Source: Streptomyces specialis
GTDB lineage: Bacteria; Actinomycetota; Actinomycetes; Streptomycetales; Streptomycetaceae
NCBI RefSeq assembly: GCF_001493375.1
Contig: NZ_LN929896.1
Coordinates: 761,007-825,006 of the forward strand
Length of the DNA: 64,000 bases
Reading direction: 5' to 3'
Numbering within the stretch: the stretch's first letter is position 1; every line of letters begins with the position of its first letter. The notes below the pieces were generated by a model. That model saw only the letters and a program-made list of their open reading frames with translations. It made no database searches and had not been told where the DNA came from. The position numbers and the translations under genes were made by a program. Positions 59,901-64,000 of the stretch are shown one piece after another.

Positions 59901-60344
59901 AAGGCGGCGCCCTCGAAGGCGGAGGAGTTCACCCAGGGCGGCTTCCGGCCGCTCATCGGGGACACCACCGCCGACCCGGCGGCCGTGCGGAAGGTGGTCT
60001 TCAGCGCGGGCAAGGTCTACTACGACCTGGTGGCCGAGCGGGAGAAGCGCGGCCTGAACGATGTCGCGCTGGTCCGGCTGGAGCGGCTGTACCCGCTGCC
60101 GGTGGACGAGCTCCGCGCCGAGCTGGCCCGGTACGGGAGCGCCGAGACGTTCGTCTGGGCGCAGGAGGAGCCGGCGAACCAGGGCGCCTGGCCGTTCATG
60201 GCGCTGAACCTGGCGGAGAACCTGGACCGCCTGGACCGGCTGCACCGGGTGTCGCGCCCGGCGTCGTCGTCGCCCGCGGTCGGCTCGGCCAAGCGGCACC
60301 AGGCCGAGCAGCAGACGCTGGTCAACGAGGTGTTCGACCTCTAG
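56952..60344 (+). CDS. kgd: Multifunctional 2-oxoglutarate dehydrogenase (kgd/sucA), main part
   Basis: About 1130 residues of the E2-like acyltransferase plus E1 fusion typical of actinobacteria. The acyltransferase core runs from FVTLRGPAAAVAKNMNASRD to MTLTSTYDHRVIQGAASGEF (DHRxxxGA catalytic region). The ThDP-dependent E1 part shows DEVVIGMAHRGRLNVLANVV, VLIHGDAAFAGQGVVAETLN, IVINNQVGYT, YRRRGHNETDNPSFTQP, and LPHGYEGQGPDHSSARIERF. It performs oxidative decarboxylation of 2-oxoglutarate in the TCA cycle. The frame is intact to the stop, and a strong terminator follows. Its true start lies at 56482 across the adapter. Confidence 0.95.
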   Translation, partial: RPAEAKPAAKPAPADTEGPEFVTLRGPAAAVAKNMNASRDLPTATSVRAVPVKLLFDNRIVINNHLKRARGGKVSFTHLIGYAMVQALKAMPSMNHSYAERDGKPTLVKPPHVNLGLAIDLVKENGDRQLVVAGIKKAETLTFFEFWQAYEDIVRRARVGKLTMDDFSGVTASLTNPGGLGTVHSVPRLMPGQSMILGVGSMDYPAEFQGTSQEALNRLGVSKIMTLTSTYDHRVIQGAASGEFLRLMSQFLLGEQEFYDKIFEALRIPYEPVRWARDIDVNHDDEVTKAARVFELIHSYRVRGHLMADTDPLEYKQRKHPDLDIKEHGLTLWDLEREFAVGGFAGKSMLKLRDILGVLRDSYCRTTGIEYMHIQDPKERKWIQDRVERPHTAPEREEQLRILRRLNASEAFETFLQTKYVGQKRFSLEGGETVIPLLDSVLDEAAADKLDEVVIGMAHRGRLNVLANVVGKSYAQIFREFEGNLDPKSMHGSGDVKYHLGTEGTFTGQSGETIKVSLAANPSHLEAVDPIVEGVARAKQDVIGRGGKDFTVLPVLIHGDAAFAGQGVVAETLNMSQLRGYRTGGTVHIVINNQVGYTATAAAARSSTYCTDVARMIEAPIFHVNGDDPEAVCRVGRLAFEYRQAFNKDVVIDLVCYRRRGHNETDNPSFTQPLMYDLIDKKRSVRKLYTESLIGRGDITLEEAEQALQDFQGQLEKVFKEVREASVTPAPAEVSTPRPEFPTAVETGVSTEVVKRIAESQVNIPERITVHPRLLPQLQRRAAMVEDGTIDWAMGELLAIGSLLMEGSPVRLAGQDTRRGTFGQRHAVLIDRKTGEDYTPLLYLTEDQARFNVYDSFLSEYAAMGFEYGYSLARPEALVMWEAQFGDFANGASTVIDEFISSAEQKWGQTSGVTLLLPHGYEGQGPDHSSARIERFLQLCAQNNMTVAAPTLPSNYFHLLRWQVHNPHHKPLVVFTPKSMLRLKAAPSKAEEFTQGGFRPLIGDTTADPAAVRKVVFSAGKVYYDLVAEREKRGLNDVALVRLERLYPLPVDELRAELARYGSAETFVWAQEEPANQGAWPFMALNLAENLDRLDRLHRVSRPASSSPAVGSAKRHQAEQQTLVNEVFDL

Positions 60345-60359
60345 AGGTCCTGACCCGAC

Positions 60360-60403
60360 GGTGAGGGGCCGTCCGCCGCGCTCGCGGTGGACGGCCCCTC
60401 ACC
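60360..60403. terminator. Strong terminator after kgd
   Basis: GGTGAGGGGCCGTCC (60360-60374) pairs perfectly with GGACGGCCCCTCACC (60389-60403), a 15-bp stem with an inner CCGC/GCGG extension, followed by TTTCCC. It also lies 3' of the convergent fxsT-like gene and can serve both. Confidence 0.9.
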
Positions 60404-60445
60404 TTTCCCTTCGCCTTGACCCTCGCCGTTTCCCCCGGCCGGTCC

Positions 60446-63400
60446 CTACGTGGACAGCGGCTCGAAGTCCCAGTACGGGCGCACCCGGGAGCGGGCGCTG
60501 ACGGTGTGGACGTGCTGCGCGCCGAGGGTGGTGCCGAAGCCGGTCACGGCCTCCTCCTCCACCTTGTCGGCCTCGTCGCGCTGCCGCAGCCCGCGCAGGT
60601 CGGTGGCGAGCGCCAGCAGTGCGCACAGGTACAGCGGGTGGTGACGGCCGAGCGCCTCGGCGGCGCGGCGCGCGGTGTCCCGGCTCAGGTCGGCGGCGCC
60701 CTCGACGTCGCCCTCCAGGTTCCGCCCGGCGGTCGCGTTCAGCGCGATGCCCAGCGTCCAGGGGTGGCCGGGGCCGAGGGCGGCCGTCATGTCGGCGAGG
60801 CACTCCTCGTTGAGAACCTGGGCCTCCTGCCGCTCCCCGGCGGCGCGCAGCACCAGGACGAGGTTGCCCCGGGTGCCGATGGTGTACGGGTGCCGGGCGC
60901 CGAGGGTGGTGCGGTAGTGCTCCGCGGTCCGCTCCCCGATCGCGCGGGCCCGGTCCAGGTCGCCGTGGGAGCGGTAGAGCATCGCGTAGCAGGTGGCGAC
61001 GCGCAGCGTCATCGGGGACAGGTCGCCGACGACGCGCTCGGCGCGCTCCAGCAGCGCGCCGAGCCGGGCCTGCGCGCCCGCCCGGTCGCCCGCGCGGCGC
61101 AGGCACATCGCGTAGTTCAGCTCGGCGCCGAGGGTCTGCGGGTTGTCGTCGCCCATCACCAGCCGGTGGATCTCGACGCTCTGCTCCATCACCGACAGCG
61201 CCTCCGTGTACCGGCCCAGGAGGCGCAGGTCGAGGGCGTAGGCGTTCTCCGAGGAGAGCGAGGTGGGGTGCCGGGGGCGCAGCAGTTCGCGGCGGGCCTG
61301 GAGGGTGAGGCGGTCGGCGTCGAGCGCTTCGGCGTAGCGGCCGAGGAGGCGCAGCGACGTGGCGAGGTTGTGGCGGGCGTTGAGGGTGCGGGCGTCGTTC
61401 TCGCCGAGGAGGGTGGTGTAGCCCTCCAGGACCTGTTCGCCGATCTCCAGCGCCTCCGCGTACTCGGCGAGTCCGCGCAGGTCGGCGCCGAGGCCGTCCT
61501 GGGCGCGCAGGACGGCGAGGTCGCGGTCGCCGCGCTCGGCGCTGAGGTGGTCGATGACCGCGCGGTCGATCTCGGCGGTGCGGGCGTAGGCGCCGGTGGC
61601 GCGCAGCACGGTGGCGTGGAGGGAGCGGAGGTCCCACAGCAGGGGGTGCTCGCGGCCGAAGACGTCGCACCACACCTTCTCGGTGCGCTCGGCGAGCTGG
61701 AGGCCGGCCGTGTACTCGCCCGCCAGGTAGAGGTAGCTGAGGCAGTTGAAGATCAGCCGGTGCATGTCGGCGTGGCCGCTGCGGAGCGCGCCGGAGGCGT
61801 CGAGGTGGGGCACGATCCGCGCGAAGCGCCACCAGCGGCGGGTGTCCTGGGGCCGCCGCGGGTCGGTGGCGGACAGGGCGCGGCGCACGGCGCGGGAGAA
61901 CAGCTCCTGGTCGTCCTTGGACATCCCGGCGCGGACGGTCTGGTGGACCATGCGGTGGACGTGGATGGTGCCGCCGTCCTCGGAGCGGGTCTCCTCGTCG
62001 GGGGCGTCCCAGCGGATCACCGAGTACTGCACGAGCTTGCTGATGGCCGCGTTCCAGCTCAGCGGGTCGTCCATCAGGCCGGTGAGCCGCTCCGGCAGGG
62101 CGTCGGAGGGGACGCCGCGCACCAGCTCGACGGGGATCGCGCCGGGGGCGAAGAACGCGCACAGCCGCAGCAGTTCGACCGCCTCGGGGACCGTTTCGCG
62201 CAGCCTGTTCAGCAGTATCGAGAAGGCCGTGTAGTAGGTCATGGGGAAGTCGGCGGCGACCCGCAGCCCGATCTCCACCTCGGAGCTGTCGGCGAGGAGA
62301 CCGACGTATTCGCCGACCGACATGGACGAGTCGTTGAGCCAGCCCGCCGTCTGGTCGAGCGCGAGCGGGAGGTCGCCGAGGGCCTCGGCGAGCTGGTCGG
62401 CCGACGCGGGGTCGATGCGGGGCGCGCGGCGGCGGATGAACGCCACGGACTCGTCGCGGTCGTAGACGGGGATCTCGATCAGCGCGGTGTTGTGCTCGGC
62501 CCACTCGCGGTTCTGCGAGGTGATCAGCACGTGCCCGCGGCCGGAGGGCACGAGGTCCGCGACCGGACCCGGGTCGTCGGCGCCGTCGAGGACGATCAGC
62601 CAGCGGTCGTAGGGGTCGCCCCGGCGCAGCGCGTCCCCGACGGCGCGCAGCCGTTCGCCGTACTCGGGCCCGGTGGTCAGGTCGAGGGCGGGGGCCAGCT
62701 CCGCGAGCCGCTGCCGCAGGGTGCCGCGCTGGTCGGCGGGAACCCACCACACGAGGTCGTACTCGGAGCCGAAGCGGTAGATGGACTCGGCGGCGGCCTG
62801 CGTCTTGCCGACGCCCGACATGCCGAGCAGGGTGACGACGCCGGCGCCGGGCTCGGCGCGCTGGAGCGTGTCGTAGACGTTCTGGAGGGTGTCCTCGCGG
62901 CCGGTGAACCGGATGTTGCGGCGCGGGACGCCGCCCCACACGCGGGGCTGCTCGTGCGGGTAGCGCGGGCCGCCGCGTCCGCCGCCGAGGGTGCCGGTGG
63001 AGGAGGGCGGGGCGGGCGACGGGCCGAGCAGGCTGAGCAGCCGCCGCTCCGCCTCGCGGGCGCCGACGCCCCACAGCTCGGTGACGGTGCTGAACGCGGC
63101 GGTGGCGGTGGGCATTTGCTGCGCCGAGACCGAGACGGCGCTGAAGCGGCGGGAGTTGGGGGCGACGACCGAGCGCAGCGCCGCGTTCCACTCGGCGTCG
63201 GTGCGCGGGCCGAGCTTGAAGTACCAGTCGCTGAGCACGACCAGGACATGGCCCTCGTACAACAGCAGGTCTCGCAGGGCGACTTCGAGCGGCACCTCGA
63301 CCGGCGGGTTCCACCGCTGGTAGGCGACCTGCCAGCCGTTGCGTTCGAGGCGGTCGCCGATCCACGCCGCCCAGGCGCGGTTGAACCCGGCGAAGCTGAT

Positions 63401-63463
63401 GGTGATCCGGTGGCTCTCCGCCCCCGGCGGCGCTCCTCCCACCTGGCTCTCGTGCTCGGCCAT
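60446..63463 (-). CDS. fxsT: TIR-like / P-loop NTPase / TPR protein, FxSxx-COOH system type
   Basis: A 1005-residue STAND-like protein. Residues about 18-130 are a TIR-like domain (ITISFAGFNRAWAAWIGDRL, VLVVLSDWYFKLGPRTDAEW). PRVWGGVPRRNIRFTGREDT leads to the NB-ARC-type ATPase: Walker A LLGMSGVGKTQAAAESI (about 213-220), Walker B RWLIVLDGADDP, and GDLPLALDQTAGWL (GxP motif). Residues about 560-980 hold tandem tetratricopeptide repeats (for example LNARHNLATSLRLLGRYAEA, then TLGAELNYAMCLRRAGD). It matches the TPR protein of FxSxx-COOH RiPP loci. An fxsB-like gene end lies upstream. The exact role is unknown; signalling or defence is possible. Confidence 0.82.
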   Translation of the reverse strand: MAEHESQVGGAPPGAESHRITISFAGFNRAWAAWIGDRLERNGWQVAYQRWNPPVEVPLEVALRDLLLYEGHVLVVLSDWYFKLGPRTDAEWNAALRSVVAPNSRRFSAVSVSAQQMPTATAAFSTVTELWGVGAREAERRLLSLLGPSPAPPSSTGTLGGGRGGPRYPHEQPRVWGGVPRRNIRFTGREDTLQNVYDTLQRAEPGAGVVTLLGMSGVGKTQAAAESIYRFGSEYDLVWWVPADQRGTLRQRLAELAPALDLTTGPEYGERLRAVGDALRRGDPYDRWLIVLDGADDPGPVADLVPSGRGHVLITSQNREWAEHNTALIEIPVYDRDESVAFIRRRAPRIDPASADQLAEALGDLPLALDQTAGWLNDSSMSVGEYVGLLADSSEVEIGLRVAADFPMTYYTAFSILLNRLRETVPEAVELLRLCAFFAPGAIPVELVRGVPSDALPERLTGLMDDPLSWNAAISKLVQYSVIRWDAPDEETRSEDGGTIHVHRMVHQTVRAGMSKDDQELFSRAVRRALSATDPRRPQDTRRWWRFARIVPHLDASGALRSGHADMHRLIFNCLSYLYLAGEYTAGLQLAERTEKVWCDVFGREHPLLWDLRSLHATVLRATGAYARTAEIDRAVIDHLSAERGDRDLAVLRAQDGLGADLRGLAEYAEALEIGEQVLEGYTTLLGENDARTLNARHNLATSLRLLGRYAEALDADRLTLQARRELLRPRHPTSLSSENAYALDLRLLGRYTEALSVMEQSVEIHRLVMGDDNPQTLGAELNYAMCLRRAGDRAGAQARLGALLERAERVVGDLSPMTLRVATCYAMLYRSHGDLDRARAIGERTAEHYRTTLGARHPYTIGTRGNLVLVLRAAGERQEAQVLNEECLADMTAALGPGHPWTLGIALNATAGRNLEGDVEGAADLSRDTARRAAEALGRHHPLYLCALLALATDLRGLRQRDEADKVEEEAVTGFGTTLGAQHVHTVSARSRVRPYWDFEPLST

Positions 63464-63596
63464 CCGACCGTCTCCCTCGTGCTGCCCGCGGTTTGGCGGT
63501 CCGCCGCGGCTGTCTGCTGTGGAACGGATCCCCCGTACGACGACCCGTCAGATGTCCTCGCTGGGAACATACACCGCCGGTCCGCCGGGTAACCGT
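63464..63596. other. Gap between fxsB-like and fxsT-like genes
   Basis: 133 bases separating the fxsB-like stop from the fxsT-like start. I see no small peptide ending in FxSxx and no clear terminator; an AT-poor stretch with GAACATACACC near 63565 is the only distinctive sequence. Confidence 0.35.
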
Positions 63597-63890
63597 TCAG
63601 CGCGTGTGGGTCCGCAGCCACAGCGTCCGGGCGGTCTCCACGTAGGCGGCGGCGCGGACGAGATGGCCCTCGGGCGGCTCGATGTCGCGGAGCTGCTCAT
63701 GCCGTTGGGCCATGGCGGCGGTGAACACCCGTCCCGCGTCGGTGAGCAGGCGGGCGCCGCGCACGGCCGGCAGCACCGCCCCGACCTGCGCCCAGCAGCG
63801 GGCGTGCGCGGCCCAGGCGTGGTCGCGGCCGGTCGGGTCGTCGAGGCGGACGGCGAGCTGCCGCCAGAACCCGGCCAGGGCGAGGTGGGG
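63597..63890 (-). CDS. 3' end of an fxsB-like / HExxH-extension peptide-modification gene (partial)
   Basis: The last about 96 residues of a minus-strand gene: LALAGFWRQLAVRLDDPTGR, DHAWAAHARCWAQVGAVLPA, LLTDAGRVFTAAMAQRHEQL RDIEPPEGHL. This helical pattern resembles the C-terminal metallohydrolase-like extension of radical-SAM FxsB or the HExxH peptide-modification proteins. The catalytic parts are outside the window or lost. The 5' side ends in adapter-like sequence at about 63891. Family assignment depends mainly on position ahead of fxsT. Confidence 0.5.
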   Translation of the reverse strand, partial: PHLALAGFWRQLAVRLDDPTGRDHAWAAHARCWAQVGAVLPAVRGARLLTDAGRVFTAAMAQRHEQLRDIEPPEGHLVRAAAYVETARTLWLRTHTR

Positions 63891-63894
63891 TAGA

Positions 63895-64000
63895 CGCCGT
63901 GACTATACACAGTCTCCGCTGCCGACCCAGGGGCGACCAGAGCAATTGCCTGCAGACCTACCTCACCCAACGAACCCGCTTTACTCGCCTTCCGTCATGA
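63895..64000. other. Degraded adapter sequence at the window end (artefact)
   Basis: CTATACACA-G-TCT followed by CCGCTGCCGACC (63903-63927) aligns to the Nextera segment CTTATACACATCTGACGCTGCCGACG with one inserted base and a few mismatches. The remaining bases to 64000 have low GC and no coding character, like the filler after the other adapters. Confidence 0.8.

Noticed and set aside
1..64000. CRISPR arrays, rRNA genes, complete tRNAs, insertion sequences
   Set aside because: No regularly spaced repeats, no rRNA-like sequence, no full tRNA and no transposase with terminal repeats were seen. Only the partial tRNA-Arg and the recombinase remnant remain.

Overview
The window is high-GC actinobacterial DNA, most likely Streptomyces or a close relative. 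Pointers are an AfsA-type hotdog protein, conservon-type (CvnA/CvnB) signalling genes, an FxSxx-COOH system TPR protein, the multifunctional actinobacterial 2-oxoglutarate dehydrogenase (Kgd), many TetR/MarR regulators, and GTG starts with four-base stop/start overlaps.

The sequence is not one clean piece of chromosome. At 10884-10953, 11808-11936, 27716-27775, 56728-56951 and about 63895-64000 it contains mutated but recognisable Illumina Nextera adapter sequence: mosaic end, read-primer tail, exact 8-base index words and P5/P7 tails. A weaker candidate lies at about 25660-25741. These spots interrupt or truncate real genes (nei, a SIMPL-domain gene, kgd, an fxsB-like gene), so linkage across them is unproven.

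Layout. 1-2.5 kb: a 3' half of tRNA-Arg(CCG) and a serine-recombinase remnant (integration scar), then a TetR / alpha-beta hydrolase divergent pair. 2.6-10.6 kb: MarR with a DHFR-like reductase, a phosphotransferase, an MFS exporter with a divergent MarR, a VOC protein, a large PLP-dependent amino-acid decarboxylase and a DUF1772 protein. 11-18.9 kb: nei fragment, SIMPL fragment, PhoD phosphatase, GlsB/YeaQ-like protein, two-domain VOC protein, small AAA kinase, secreted nuclease. 18.9-25.4 kb: a compact biosynthetic locus of AMP-ligase, SDR, ACP, AfsA-like hotdog, YciI and AccE on the minus strand, with a divergent phosphopantetheinyl transferase and a LuxR-HAD phosphatase pair. This is the best candidate for an undescribed pathway, possibly for a butenolide- or furan-like signal.

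25.6-34.6 kb: TetR with twin operators and two small divergent genes, a NarL-type two-component system, a UbiA prenyltransferase, a DUF2165 protein, a second PhoD, DedA and ChaB. 34.7-43.2 kb: phosphoketolase, a glycosyltransferase with an unknown partner, a phosphoribosyltransferase-hydrolase fusion, PolX and TetR. 43.3-53.8 kb: an HTH/ClpN pair with twin operators, a PCMT-like methyltransferase, a NIT-domain kinase, TetR, an NlpC/P60 peptidase, a CvnA-CvnB pair lacking CvnC/D, and a PP2C-like protein. 54.1-60.4 kb: an OmpR-type two-component system and kgd split by adapter. 60.4-63.9 kb: a TIR-NTPase-TPR protein (FxsT type) preceded by the 3' end of an fxsB-like gene, cut by the last adapter.
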